From contig NZ_NSGE01000004.1 of assembly GCF_002294985.1 (NCBI RefSeq), positions 248,001 through 312,000 of the forward strand: DNA of 64,000 nt, in the 5' to 3' direction. A program made the position numbers and the translations under genes. The notes beneath the pieces were generated by a model, which did not search any database, was not told where the DNA came from, and saw only the letters and a list, made by a program, of their open reading frames with translations. The DNA comes from Mesorhizobium sp. WSM3862. Lineage in GTDB: Bacteria > Pseudomonadota > Alphaproteobacteria > Rhizobiales > Rhizobiaceae. Shown here piece after piece: positions 28,141 to 36,859 of the stretch; positions within the stretch are counted from its first letter, which is position 1; every line of letters begins with the position of its first letter.

Positions 28141-28763
28141 AGCCCTTCCCATGCGGTGAATACCGAGACCGCGAATAGAAGCAGCCCGGCCGCACGGCCG
28201 GCAATGACCGTTGCCCGCGGATTGCCGACCAGAAGCGCCCGGCTGCGCCCGGCTGTGATGGCGAGGCCGCCGTAGATTCCTGCTTGTGTGACGACAGTCA
28301 GCAGTCCCATGATGGTCGCCTGCATCCAGATCGGACCGTAAACCGGCTTCAGGAACTGCGGATAGACGGCAAGGATAAACAGATAGGCCTTGGGGTTGAT
28401 CAGGCAGGTGACCAATCCCTGGCGAAAGGCTTTCCAGGCGGAGCGGCTGCCGGCGGGCCCGTCATCGCTGACGGTGATCGAGCTGCGCATCAGCGAAATT
28501 CCGATATAGGCCATGTAAGCGGCGCCGGCGATCAGCAGCGGTTTGAACAGGACCGGCACGAAATGAATCAGCAGCCCGACGCCGATCGCCCCGTTCAACG
28601 TATGCACTACGCCGCCGAGCATAATGCCGCCGGTCGCCGCCAGCCCCCTGTCGCGCCCCCCGGTCAGCGCATTGGCCAGCACGAACAGCATGTCCATGCC
28701 TGGAACGGCGATGATGCCGAACAGCAGGATGAAGAATAGCCAGAGATTTTCCGTGTAACTCAT
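28128..28763 (-). CDS. LysE/RhtB-family amino-acid exporter
   Basis: 211 residues with six predicted membrane spans. The N-terminal helix is WLFFILLFGIIAVPGMDMLF with the PGxD/N motif of LysE/RhtB proteins, and there is a conserved central GLVTCLINPKAYLFILAV. It would export an amino acid or small metabolite across the inner membrane. The start is the ATG at 28763 (MSYTENL); the open frame runs further up into the promoter. It is divergent from a WYL regulator that probably controls it. Confidence 0.9.
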   Translation of the reverse strand: MSYTENLWLFFILLFGIIAVPGMDMLFVLANALTGGRDRGLAATGGIMLGGVVHTLNGAIGVGLLIHFVPVLFKPLLIAGAAYMAYIGISLMRSSITVSDDGPAGSRSAWKAFRQGLVTCLINPKAYLFILAVYPQFLKPVYGPIWMQATIMGLLTVVTQAGIYGGLAITAGRSRALLVGNPRATVIAGRAAGLLLFAVSVFTAWEGLRAA

Positions 28764-28870
28764 GTCAGTTGCCTGTCGCAGCGCCCGCCAAGGACGCTGA
28801 GGAATCTGTTGATTTTCAAACCGATGCGCGGCCCTATAGGTCGTCCCAACTGACGGGGGTGTGTCAGTTG
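28764..28870. promoter_or_regulatory. Operator candidates between lysE-type exporter and WYL regulator
   Basis: A perfect inverted repeat, CAACTGAC (28847-28854) and GTCAGTTG (28863-28870) with an 8-base spacer, lies 20 bases before the regulator ATG. The same half-site GTCAGTTG recurs at 28764-28771, immediately upstream of the exporter start codon. Three copies of one octamer in a 127-base divergent gap point to a shared operator, most simply for the WYL protein itself. Confidence 0.6.
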
Positions 28871-28890
28871 CGTTACGATCGAGTGGAAAA

Positions 28891-29592
28891 ATGCGCAAGG
28901 CCTCGCGTCTGTTCGAAATCATCCAGATCCTGCGGCTGGCCAAGAAGCCGGTGACCGCGGCGACGATTGCCGAGCAACTGGAAGTGACGGTGCGCTCCGT
29001 CTATCGCGATATCGCAGCGCTGCAGGCGATGCGGGTGCCGATCGAGGGCGGGCGCGGCATAGGCTATATCCTGCGCCCCGGCTTCGACCTGCCGCCGCTG
29101 ATGTTTTCGATCGAGGAGATGGAGGCGATCGTGCTGTCGCTGGCGCTGCTCGAACGCACCGGCGACGACGAGCTCAAGCAGGCGGCAAAGCGGGTCGGCG
29201 CGAAGATCGCCGGCGCCGTGCCACCGCCCTTGCGCCAGACGCTCGACGCCAACGCTCTTCATGCCTGGGGTTTTTCGCCTGCGGCCGCGGCGGTCGATCT
29301 GGCGCTGGTGCGCCGCGCCATCCGCGACGAGGAGAAGCTCGACCTCGCCTACCGCGACGAAGCCGGCCGCGACACACAGCGTATCGTCCGCCCGATCGCG
29401 CTGATCTACTACGCCGAGACCGCCAACATCGTCGCTTGGTGCGAGCTGCGCCAGGCCATCCGCAATTTCCGCAGCGACCGCATCGAGGATTGCCAGCCGA
29501 CCGGCCTGTGGTTCAAAGGCGAAGGCGATCAACTGCGGCAGGTTTGGGTGGACGGCTGGGAGATCAATGCGGCAGCAGCCGCCGGCACCTGA
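28891..29592 (+). CDS. YafY-type transcriptional regulator (HTH_11 plus WYL)
   Basis: 233 residues. The DeoR-like helix-turn-helix is ASRLFEIIQILRLAKKPVTA with VTVRSVYRDIAALQAMRVPI, followed by a WYL domain (IRDEEKLDLAYRDEAGRD, then RIVRPIALIYYAETANIVAW). WYL domains bind small ligands or nucleic acid. The start at 28891 follows the operator-like repeat; an in-frame GTG at 28861 falls inside the repeat and is disfavoured. It is divergent from the LysE-type exporter. Confidence 0.9.
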   Translation: MRKASRLFEIIQILRLAKKPVTAATIAEQLEVTVRSVYRDIAALQAMRVPIEGGRGIGYILRPGFDLPPLMFSIEEMEAIVLSLALLERTGDDELKQAAKRVGAKIAGAVPPPLRQTLDANALHAWGFSPAAAAVDLALVRRAIRDEEKLDLAYRDEAGRDTQRIVRPIALIYYAETANIVAWCELRQAIRNFRSDRIEDCQPTGLWFKGEGDQLRQVWVDGWEINAAAAAGT

Positions 29593-29604
29593 AGGCGAGC
29601 CGGC

Positions 29605-30714
29605 TCACCTCACATCCACCCAGCGCTGTTCCTGGAACGATCGCGCCATCGCATGCACGGTGCGCTCGATCTCCAGCCCCTCGTCGAAGTCGATGGTCCG
29701 CGCCGGCTTGCCGGCGATCCGCATCAAAAGCTCGCGGCATTCGATGATCTTGAGGTCGTTGAAGCCGAGGCCGTGGCCGGGCGCCGGCACGAAGGAATCG
29801 TAGGGCTTGTGGTGCGGCGCCAGCAGGATCGTGCGGTAGCCCTGCTCGGTCGGCCGGTCGGCGGTCAGATAAAGTTGGAACTCGTTCATTCGCTCCTGGT
29901 CGTAGAGGATCGAGCCTTTCGAGCCGAAGATCTGGAGGGCGATACGGCCCTTGCGGCCCCAGGCCGAGCGATTGACCAGCAGCGTACCGGCGACACCGTT
30001 CTCCAGATGCATCAGCACACTGGCGATATCGTAGGTCTCGACCGCACGGCGGCCGCCGGAGGCGACGCGCCGGTCGGCATAGGGTTTCGCCATGTCGCAC
30101 ATGACGCGAGCGACGCGGCCGAACAGCACTTTGATCAGCGACAGCGGATGCACCGCGAAATCGTCGAGCGCGCCATAACCGGAAGCCGCCTCATGCTTCC
30201 AGAAGAACAGCGCCTCGGGATCGGCCATGAAATCCTCGTCCATCTCGATGCGCACGAGATTGACATCGCCGATGATCTTTTCCTCGAGCAGCGCGCCGAT
30301 GTGGCGGATGGCCGGGTTCTGAATGTAGTTGTAGCCGAGCACGGCAGCCTTGCCGGATTTGGTCGCTGCCTTTGCCATCGCCTCGGCCTCGCCAAAACTC
30401 GGTGCCATCGGCTTCTCGCACCACAGATGCTTGCCGGCTTCGAGGATGGCGATCGCCATTTCAGGATGGAACTGGTTGGGCGTGGTCAGCGACACGACAT
30501 CGACCTCCGGATCGTTGACGACGGCACGCCAGTCGCCCGAGCCTCGAGTGAAGCCGAACTCGGCCGCTTTGCGCTTTGCAAGCTCGTCATTGACCTCACC
30601 CAGATGCACCAGCCTCGCCTTCTCGACATCGGGAAAGACGGTGCCGACCGCGTTCCAGGCAATGGCGTGGCACTTGCCCATGAAGCCCGTGCCGATGAGG
30701 CCCACTCCGACCAT
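29605..30714 (-). CDS. Gfo/Idh/MocA-family dehydrogenase next to iolR
   Basis: 369 residues. The Rossmann motif is VGVGLIGTGFMGKCHAIAW, the family EKP motif is in LWCEKPMAPSFGEAEAM, and the catalytic-type region is GALDDFAVHPLSLIKVLFG. It is the counterpart by position of the Sinorhizobium gene upstream of iolR (SMc01163), a predicted inositol-related dehydrogenase. It is divergent from iolR across 137 bases carrying a palindrome at 30748, so co-regulation with the inositol genes is likely. Exact substrate (scyllo-inositol, other cyclitol or a keto-sugar) is unknown. Confidence 0.88.
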   Translation of the reverse strand: MVGVGLIGTGFMGKCHAIAWNAVGTVFPDVEKARLVHLGEVNDELAKRKAAEFGFTRGSGDWRAVVNDPEVDVVSLTTPNQFHPEMAIAILEAGKHLWCEKPMAPSFGEAEAMAKAATKSGKAAVLGYNYIQNPAIRHIGALLEEKIIGDVNLVRIEMDEDFMADPEALFFWKHEAASGYGALDDFAVHPLSLIKVLFGRVARVMCDMAKPYADRRVASGGRRAVETYDIASVLMHLENGVAGTLLVNRSAWGRKGRIALQIFGSKGSILYDQERMNEFQLYLTADRPTEQGYRTILLAPHHKPYDSFVPAPGHGLGFNDLKIIECRELLMRIAGKPARTIDFDEGLEIERTVHAMARSFQEQRWVDVR

Positions 30715-30747
30715 GTCGATTGTCTCCGCTGAAGGGGAAGAATTCGC

Positions 30748-30765
30748 ATGGATGAATTAATCCAT
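30748..30765. promoter_or_regulatory. Palindrome in the dehydrogenase/iolR divergent promoter
   Basis: ATGGAT-GAATTA-ATCCAT: 6-bp arms around a 6-base spacer, the same half-site spacing as the GGAA-N6-TTCC boxes elsewhere in this window, with GGAT/ATCC as inner half-sites. It may be a variant IolR site for autoregulation and for the divergent dehydrogenase gene. Confidence 0.45.
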
Positions 30766-30851
30766 TTCAGCCGAGAATGGAACGTCCAAATCATTTTTTA
30801 TGGTGTTCTTGCGCGAAACCGCTATGATGAGGCAGGAGAGGGAACACCAGC

Positions 30852-31718
30852 ATGGCCGTGGGCGGAGCGACGATGGACGGACGGGTGCCTCGCGATTTCG
30901 AGACCTTGCGCACGACGATCCTGGAGCGGCGCACCAGTCTGCCCAAGCGCATCGCGCAGATCGCCGCCTATGCGCTGGACAATCCCGACGACATCGCCTT
31001 CGGCACGGCGGCGAGTATCGCGGCTTCCGCCGGCGTCCAGCCCTCGACGTTGATCCGCTTCGCCCAGCAGCTCGGCTTCGATGGTTTCACTAGCCTGCAG
31101 CAGGTGTTTCGCGAGCGGCTGCGCGAACGCAATTCCTCCTATGACGAGCGGTTGGCGGCACTGCGCGCCAAGGCCGAGGAAGGCGCTGGACACCGGGCGA
31201 TCTTCGACGGCTTCGTGGCTGCCGCCAGCACCTCGCTCAGCGACATTTCGCGCGCGCTGAACGATGCGCATTTCGAACAGGCGATCACGCTGCTGGCAAA
31301 GGCCGAGACAATCTATGTGCTAGCCAAGCGCCGCTCCTATCCGGTCGCCTCCTACATCGCCTACGCGCTTGGCAAGCTCAAGATCCGCAACCAACTGATC
31401 GAGTCGGCCGCGGGCTTGAACGCCGAGATGATCGGCTTCGCCACGCCGCGCGACGCCGTCATCGCCATCAGCTTCTCGCCTTACGCGCCTGCGACCATCG
31501 AGGAGACGCGCTCGATCGCCGAGCAGGGCGTGCCCATCGTCGCCATCACCGACAGCTCGTTCTCGCCGCTCGCCCAATTCGCCAAGGTCTGGTTCGAGGT
31601 GGCCGAATCCGATTTCGGCGGCTTCCGCTCTTTGTCGGCAACGATGGCGCTTGCCATGGCGCTGACCGTTGCCGTCGGCGAAAAGCGGCGCGACGCCGGC
31701 CGCAGGCGCAAGGCCTGA
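30852..31718 (+). CDS. iolR: RpiR/MurR-family regulator IolR
   Basis: 288 residues. The N-terminal RpiR helix-turn-helix domain (about residues 17-90: LPKRIAQIAAYALDNPDDIA, then SAGVQPSTLIRFAQQLGFDG) is followed by a SIS sugar-phosphate isomerase-like domain (IYVLAKRRSYPVASYIAYAL and VIAISFSPYAPATIEETR). It lies directly before iolC and opposite a dehydrogenase gene, the arrangement of rhizobial IolR, a repressor relieved by an inositol catabolite. A short stem with T5 follows the stop (about 31722-31740), and iolC has its own promoter. Confidence 0.9.
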   Translation: MAVGGATMDGRVPRDFETLRTTILERRTSLPKRIAQIAAYALDNPDDIAFGTAASIAASAGVQPSTLIRFAQQLGFDGFTSLQQVFRERLRERNSSYDERLAALRAKAEEGAGHRAIFDGFVAAASTSLSDISRALNDAHFEQAITLLAKAETIYVLAKRRSYPVASYIAYALGKLKIRNQLIESAAGLNAEMIGFATPRDAVIAISFSPYAPATIEETRSIAEQGVPIVAITDSSFSPLAQFAKVWFEVAESDFGGFRSLSATMALAMALTVAVGEKRRDAGRRRKA

Positions 31719-31747
31719 GCGGCCCCGAACGGGCGTTTTTCCATCAG

Positions 31748-31791
31748 GGAACACTCATTCCATATTGACTATGGATTGGAATTATTATTTC
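31748..31791 (+). promoter_or_regulatory. Two IolR-type boxes upstream of iolC
   Basis: GGAA-CACTCA-TTCC (31748-31761) is an exact match to the published rhizobial IolR palindrome. GGAA-TTATTA-TTTC (31778-31791) is a one-base variant 30 bases downstream. Between them lies TTGACT (31765-31770), a minus-35-like element. The nonamer CATATTGAC is repeated at 31761 and 31791. This is the likely repressed promoter for iolC-D-E-B. Confidence 0.75.
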
Positions 31792-31873
31792 ATATTGACG
31801 GTGTCACGCCGCCGTTCGCGCGTGCTGCCCAAAACGACGCTGCTCTGCACAACAAAGCCGATGGGAGGTTCGA

Positions 31874-33808
31874 ATGGGCGAAGCCGTGGAAGCGAAATAT
31901 CCGCCGCTCGACGTCATCACGATCGGCCGCGCCTCTGTCGATCTCTACGGCCAGCAGATCGGCTCGCGTCTGGAGGACATAACCTCCTTCGCCAAGTCGG
32001 TCGGCGGCTGCCCGGCCAATATCTCCGTCGGCACGGCAAGGCTCGGCCTGCGCTCGGCGCTGCTCACTCGCGTCGGCGACGAGCAGATGGGCCGCTTCAT
32101 CCGCGAGCAGCTCAGGCGTGAGGGCGTCTCGGTCGACGGCCTGAAGACCGACAAGGAACGGCTGACGGCGCTGGTGCTGCTTTCCGTCGAGGACGAAGGC
32201 GTCTCGCCGATGATTTTTTATCGTTCGGATTGCGCCGATATGGCGCTCGCCGAAGAGGACATCGACGAGGCTTTCATCGCCTCGGCGCGCGCCGTGGTCG
32301 TCACCGGCACCCATTTCTCGCGTCCCAACTCGGATGCCGCACAGCGCAAGGCGATCCGTTTGATGAAGGCCAAGGGCGGCAAGGTCGTGTTCGACATCGA
32401 CTACCGCCCGAACCTCTGGGGGCTCGCCGGCCATGCAGAGGGCTTCGAGCGCTACGTCAAGTCGGACCGGGTCTCGGCGCAGCTGAAGACGGTGCTGCCC
32501 GATTGCGACCTCATCGTCGGCACCGAGGAGGAAATCATGATCGCCTCCGGCGCCGACGATTGTCTGAGCGCGCTTAAGACGATCCGCACGCTGTCGGCCG
32601 CTACCATCGTGCTCAAGCGCGGTGCCAAAGGCTGCATCGTCTATGACGGGCCGATCAGCGACGACCTCGAGGACGGCGTCGTCGGCGAGGGCTTCCCGAT
32701 CGAGATCTACAACGTGCTCGGCGCCGGCGACGCCTTCATGTCGGGCTTCCTGCGCGGCTGGCTCGGCGGCGAAAGCTTTGCCACGGCGGCGACCTGGGCC
32801 AATGCCTGCGGCGCCTTCGCCGTGTCGCGCCTGCTGTGCGCGCCGGAATATCCCACCTTCGAAGAGCTGCAGTTCTTTCTGAAGCACGGCAGCAAGCATC
32901 TGGCGCTGCGCAAGGACGAGGCGATCAACCACATCCACTGGGCGACGACGCGCCGGCGCGACATCCCTTCGCTGATGGCGCTCGCTTGCGACCATCGCGT
33001 CCAGCTGGAAGATGTCGCCGCCAGGGTCGGTGCAGATGTCTCGCGCATCCCCGACTTCAAGGTGCTCACCGTCAAGGCGGCGGCCAAGGTCGCCGCCGGT
33101 CGCGACGGCTACGGCATGCTGATCGATGAGAAATACGGCCGCGAGGCCATGTTCGAATTCGCCCGCCATCCCTTTGCCTGGCTCGGTCGGCCGGTCGAAT
33201 TGCCCGGATCGCGGCCGCTGCGCTTCGAATTCTCGCAGGACGTCGGCTCGCAGCTCACCGAATGGCCGGTCGACCATTGCATCAAGTGCCTCTGCTTCTA
33301 TCATCCGGATGATCCGGAAGCGCTGAAGACAGAGCAGCAGCAAAAACTGCGAGCCCTGTTCGAGGCGGCGCGGAAAGTGGGCAGGGAACTGCTCGTCGAG
33401 ATCATCGCCGGCAAGCACGGCACGCTGGACGACGCCACCATTCCGCGCGCCCTTGAAGAACTCTATGCGCTGGGCATCAAGCCCGACTGGTGGAAGCTCG
33501 AGCCGCAGGCCTCGGCAGGCGCCTGGGCCAGGATAGAGCAGGTGATCGTCAAGCACGATCCGTGGTGCCGCGGCGTCGTGCTGCTCGGTCTGGAGGCGCC
33601 GCAGGACGAGCTGGTCGCAGCCTTTGCCGCCACCGCCAATGCGCCGGTCGTCAAGGGATTTGCGGTCGGTCGCACCATCTTTGTCAATGCCGCCGAACAA
33701 TGGCTGGCCGGCAAGATCTCGGATGACGAGGCTGTCGCCGACATGGCCTCGCGCTTCGAGCAATTGACCGAGGCATGGCTTGCAGCGCGCGGCCGCAAAG
33801 CAGCATAA
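31874..33808 (+). CDS. iolC: Fused 5-dehydro-2-deoxygluconokinase and DUF2090 aldolase-like protein (IolC)
   Basis: 644 residues. Residues 1-330 are a PfkB-type sugar kinase (ITIGRASVDLYGQQIGSRLE start, SVGGCPANISVGTARLG, and the catalytic NVLGAGDAFMSGFLRG). Residues from about 350 are a DUF2090 TIM-barrel domain (SLMALACDHRVQLED, LLVEIIAGKHG, VKGFAVGRTIF). The kinase phosphorylates 5-dehydro-2-deoxygluconate; the fused barrel probably supplies the following aldol cleavage to DHAP and malonate semialdehyde. This fusion is usual in rhizobia. It is the first gene of the iolCDEB operon. Confidence 0.95.
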   Translation: MGEAVEAKYPPLDVITIGRASVDLYGQQIGSRLEDITSFAKSVGGCPANISVGTARLGLRSALLTRVGDEQMGRFIREQLRREGVSVDGLKTDKERLTALVLLSVEDEGVSPMIFYRSDCADMALAEEDIDEAFIASARAVVVTGTHFSRPNSDAAQRKAIRLMKAKGGKVVFDIDYRPNLWGLAGHAEGFERYVKSDRVSAQLKTVLPDCDLIVGTEEEIMIASGADDCLSALKTIRTLSAATIVLKRGAKGCIVYDGPISDDLEDGVVGEGFPIEIYNVLGAGDAFMSGFLRGWLGGESFATAATWANACGAFAVSRLLCAPEYPTFEELQFFLKHGSKHLALRKDEAINHIHWATTRRRDIPSLMALACDHRVQLEDVAARVGADVSRIPDFKVLTVKAAAKVAAGRDGYGMLIDEKYGREAMFEFARHPFAWLGRPVELPGSRPLRFEFSQDVGSQLTEWPVDHCIKCLCFYHPDDPEALKTEQQQKLRALFEAARKVGRELLVEIIAGKHGTLDDATIPRALEELYALGIKPDWWKLEPQASAGAWARIEQVIVKHDPWCRGVVLLGLEAPQDELVAAFAATANAPVVKGFAVGRTIFVNAAEQWLAGKISDDEAVADMASRFEQLTEAWLAARGRKAA

Positions 33809-33859
33809 GAAGAACGGGCAGCATATTAGGCGGCACAGGGAAAGCCGGAGGAAACGACA

Positions 33860-35710
33860 ATGACCAAGACCGTTCGCCTGACGATGGCGCAGGCGCTGAC
33901 CCGCTTTCTCAGCCGCCAGATGACCGAGATCGACGGCATGAAGGCGCCGATCTTCGGCGGCGTCTGGGCGATCTTCGGCCACGGCAATGTCGCCGGCATC
34001 GGCGAGGCGCTCTACCAGGTCCGCGACGAGCTGCCGACCTTCCGCGCCCATAACGAGCAGGCGATGGCGCATGCGGCGATTGCTTACGGCAAGGCGAATT
34101 TCCGCCGCCGCTTCATGGCCGCGACCACCTCGATCGGCCCCGGCGCGCTCAACATGGTGACGGCTGCGGCGCTCGCCCACGTCAATCGCTTACCGGTGCT
34201 GCTGCTTCCCGGCGATGTCTTCGCCAACCGCTTGCCCGACCCGGTGCTGCAGCAGGCCGAAGATTTCTCCGACGGCACGGCGAGCGTCAACGATTGCTTC
34301 CGCCCCGTCTCGCGCTATTTCGACCGCATCACGCGGCCGGAGCAGATCATCCCGGCGCTGAACCGCGCCATGCAGGTGCTGACCGATCCGGCCGAATGCG
34401 GCCCGGTCACGCTTTCGCTCTGCCAGGACGTGCAGGCGGAGGGCTATGATTATCCGGAAAGCCTGTTTGCCGAGCGCGTCTGGACGCCGCGCCGGCTGCG
34501 CCCGGATCGCAACGAACTGGCCGTCGCCGTGGCGGCCCTGAAGAACGCCAAGAAGCCGCTGGTGATCGCCGGCGGCGGCGTCCTCTATTCGCAGGCTTCC
34601 GGAGAGCTGGCCAAGCTGGTGCAGGGCGCCGGCATTCCGGTTTGCGAGACCCAAGGCGGCAAATCCTCGCTGCCCGACGATCATCCGCTCAACATGGCGG
34701 CCGTCGGCGTCACCGGCACATCAGCGGCCAACCGGCTGGCGGAAGAGGCCGATGTGGTTCTTGCCGTCGGCACCAGGCTGCAGGACTTCACCACCGGCTC
34801 CTGGGCGCTGTTCAAGAATGCCGGCCGCACCATCATCGGGCTCAATACCCAGGTCTTCGATGCCGGCAAGCACTGGGCGCTGCCGCTGGTTGCCGACGCC
34901 ACCGAAGGGCTCGCCGAGCTTTCCGCCGCGCTGAAGGGCTGGAAGGCGCCGACCGCCTGGACCGACAGTGCGCTGAAGGGCAAGACGGAATGGCAGGCTG
35001 CCGCCGCCAAGGTGACGGCCTCGACCAACGCCGCCTATCCCTCCGACGCGCAGGTGATCGGCGCCGTGCAGCGCGCGATGGGCTCGGGTGTCACGCTTTT
35101 GCATGCCGCCGGCGGGCTGCCCGGCGAATTGCACAAGCTCTGGCAAGCGGGCGCGCCCGGTTCCTATCACGCCGAATACGGCTTCTCGACCATGGGCTAC
35201 GAGATCGCCGGCGGGCTCGGCGTCAAGATGGCGAAACCCGACCAGGAAGTCGTCGTCATGGTCGGCGACGGCTCCTATCTGATGCTCAATTCCGAGATCG
35301 CGACGTCGGTGATGCTCGGCCTGAAACTCACCATCGTGTTGCTCGACAATCGCGGCTATGGCTGCATCAACCGGCTGCAGATGGCGACCGGCGGCGCCAA
35401 CTTCAACAATCTCCTGAAGGACGCTCGCCACGAGGTGATGCCCGACGTCGACTTCGCCGCCCATGCGGCCAGCCTCGGCGCCGTCGCCGAGAAGGTGGCC
35501 TCGATTGCTGAACTCGAGACGGCGCTCGCCAAGGCGAAGGGCAACGACAAGACCACCGTGCTGGTCATCGACACCGATCCGCTGGTGTCGACCGAGGCCG
35601 GCGGCCACTGGTGGGATGTTGCCGTGCCGGAAGTCTCGTCGCGGCCGCAGGTGAACGCCGCGCGCAAGGCGTATGACGAGAAAAAGCTCATGCGGAGCTT
35701 AGGTGATTGA
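33860..35710 (+). CDS. iolD: 3D-trihydroxycyclohexane-1,2-dione hydrolase (IolD)
   Basis: 616-residue thiamin-diphosphate enzyme that opens the inositol-derived ring to 5-deoxy-glucuronate. The N-terminal PYR domain has the Glu in TFRAHNEQAMAHAAIAYG and GPGALNMVTAAALAHVNRLP. The central domain is at about residues 215-360, and the C-terminal ThDP/Mg motif is GDGSYLMLNSEIATS through VLLDNRGYGCINRLQ. Length fits IolD. It follows iolC by 51 bases with a GGAGG-like site, and a RIME-like repeat separates it from iolE. Confidence 0.96.
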   Translation: MTKTVRLTMAQALTRFLSRQMTEIDGMKAPIFGGVWAIFGHGNVAGIGEALYQVRDELPTFRAHNEQAMAHAAIAYGKANFRRRFMAATTSIGPGALNMVTAAALAHVNRLPVLLLPGDVFANRLPDPVLQQAEDFSDGTASVNDCFRPVSRYFDRITRPEQIIPALNRAMQVLTDPAECGPVTLSLCQDVQAEGYDYPESLFAERVWTPRRLRPDRNELAVAVAALKNAKKPLVIAGGGVLYSQASGELAKLVQGAGIPVCETQGGKSSLPDDHPLNMAAVGVTGTSAANRLAEEADVVLAVGTRLQDFTTGSWALFKNAGRTIIGLNTQVFDAGKHWALPLVADATEGLAELSAALKGWKAPTAWTDSALKGKTEWQAAAAKVTASTNAAYPSDAQVIGAVQRAMGSGVTLLHAAGGLPGELHKLWQAGAPGSYHAEYGFSTMGYEIAGGLGVKMAKPDQEVVVMVGDGSYLMLNSEIATSVMLGLKLTIVLLDNRGYGCINRLQMATGGANFNNLLKDARHEVMPDVDFAAHAASLGAVAEKVASIAELETALAKAKGNDKTTVLVIDTDPLVSTEAGGHWWDVAVPEVSSRPQVNAARKAYDEKKLMRSLGD

Positions 35711-35719
35711 AGCTGGCAC

Positions 35720-35850
35720 TGCCCCTCACCCTTGCCCTCTCCCCGTGAAGAACGGGGAGAGGGGCCGCCACCGCTGAAGCCTGTCCCTTCTCCCCGTCAT
35801 TTCCAGGGAGAAGGTGCCGGCAGGCGGATGAGGGCAGCGCCGACGAGCGA
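35720..35850. repeat. RIME-like palindromic repeat inside the iol operon
   Basis: Two hairpins, CCCTCTCCCCGT/ACGGGGAGAGGG and CCTTCTCCCCGT/AGGGAGAAGG, flanked by GCCGGCAGGCGGATGAGGGCAGCGCC. It is the same element as at 55589-55769 and 57010-57197 and resembles the Rhizobium-specific intergenic mosaic elements. It lies between iolD and iolE, where it could reduce or process the downstream message. Confidence 0.75.
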
Positions 35851-35881
35851 AAGTTGAACGATCCGAACCTGGAGTGACGAC

Positions 35882-36796
35882 TTGAAAGCCAAACTGGGCA
35901 TGTCTCCCATCGCGTGGTGGAACGACGATCTCGTGGAATTGAGCGATGATGTGTCGCTGGAGGAGTGTTTGCGCCAGTCGCGCTCGGCCGGCTTCACCGG
36001 CATGGAGATGGGCCGCCGCTTCCCCAACGATCCGAAGGTGATGCTGCCGATCCTGAAAGAGGCCGACGTCACGCTCTGCGGCGGCTGGTTCTCCGGCACG
36101 CTGGTCGATGAGGACATGTCGAAGAACAAGGATCGCATCCAGCCGATGATCGACTTGTTCAAGGCGGTCAACGCGCCTTGCATCGTCTATGGCGAGGTCG
36201 GCCGCTCCATCCAGGGCGACCGCTCCAAGCCTCTTGCCACCAAGCCACGGCTTTCCGGCGACGAGATGAAGGCCTATGGCCGACGCGTCACCGAATTCGG
36301 CGAATGGTGCGCCGACCAGGGTATGCCGCTTTCCTACCATCATCACATGGCGGCCGTGGTCGAGACCGAGCCGGAACTCGATTCCTTCATGCATCATTCC
36401 GGCGAGGGCATCCCGCTGCTGCTCGATGCCGGCCATCTCGCCTTCGCCGGCGGCGATGTGTTGCGCGCCATCGACAACCACCACAAGCGCATCAACCACG
36501 TCCATGTGAAGGACGTGCGCATGAACGTGATCGACGGGCTCGACCGCACGAAGCAGTCCTTCCTCGATGCCGTCGCGCTCGGCGCCTTCACCGTGCCCGG
36601 CGACGGCTCGCTCGATTTCGGCGCGATCGTCCAGCGCTTCGCCGACTACGGCTATGAAGGCTGGTTCGTGGTCGAGGCCGAGCAGGATCCGAAAAAGAAC
36701 CCGCCGCTGAGGATGGCTGAGGTCGGCCACAAGGAGCTGATGCGGGTGATGACGGCCGCCGGTTATACGGTGGAGACGCAGGGCTTCCCGGCGTAA
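35882..36796 (+). CDS. iolE: Myo-inosose-2 dehydratase (IolE)
   Basis: 304-residue TIM-barrel sugar-isomerase-type enzyme that dehydrates 2-keto-myo-inositol. KLGMSPIAWWNDDLVELSDD is the family N-terminus, and metal-binding residues occur in YHHHMAAVVETEPE, LLLDAGHLAFAGGD and HVHVKDVRMNVID. The start is a TTG at 35882 with GGAG 8 bases before; an ATG six codons later would truncate the conserved start. It is also homologous to MocC of rhizopine catabolism, so a double role is conceivable. Confidence 0.95.
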   Translation: MKAKLGMSPIAWWNDDLVELSDDVSLEECLRQSRSAGFTGMEMGRRFPNDPKVMLPILKEADVTLCGGWFSGTLVDEDMSKNKDRIQPMIDLFKAVNAPCIVYGEVGRSIQGDRSKPLATKPRLSGDEMKAYGRRVTEFGEWCADQGMPLSYHHHMAAVVETEPELDSFMHHSGEGIPLLLDAGHLAFAGGDVLRAIDNHHKRINHVHVKDVRMNVIDGLDRTKQSFLDAVALGAFTVPGDGSLDFGAIVQRFADYGYEGWFVVEAEQDPKKNPPLRMAEVGHKELMRVMTAAGYTVETQGFPA

Positions 36797-36859
36797 ACGG
36801 TGGATTCGTCCGGCCGCTCGGTCTATCTGATGCGTTTGGACAAGTCCCGGATTGGCGCG

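Noticed and set aside
31790-34180. 796-codon open frame on the minus strand
   Set aside because: It is antisense to iolC, whose kinase and DUF2090 motifs are clear. The antisense product is rich in Arg/Asp/His, as expected from GC-rich complement frames.
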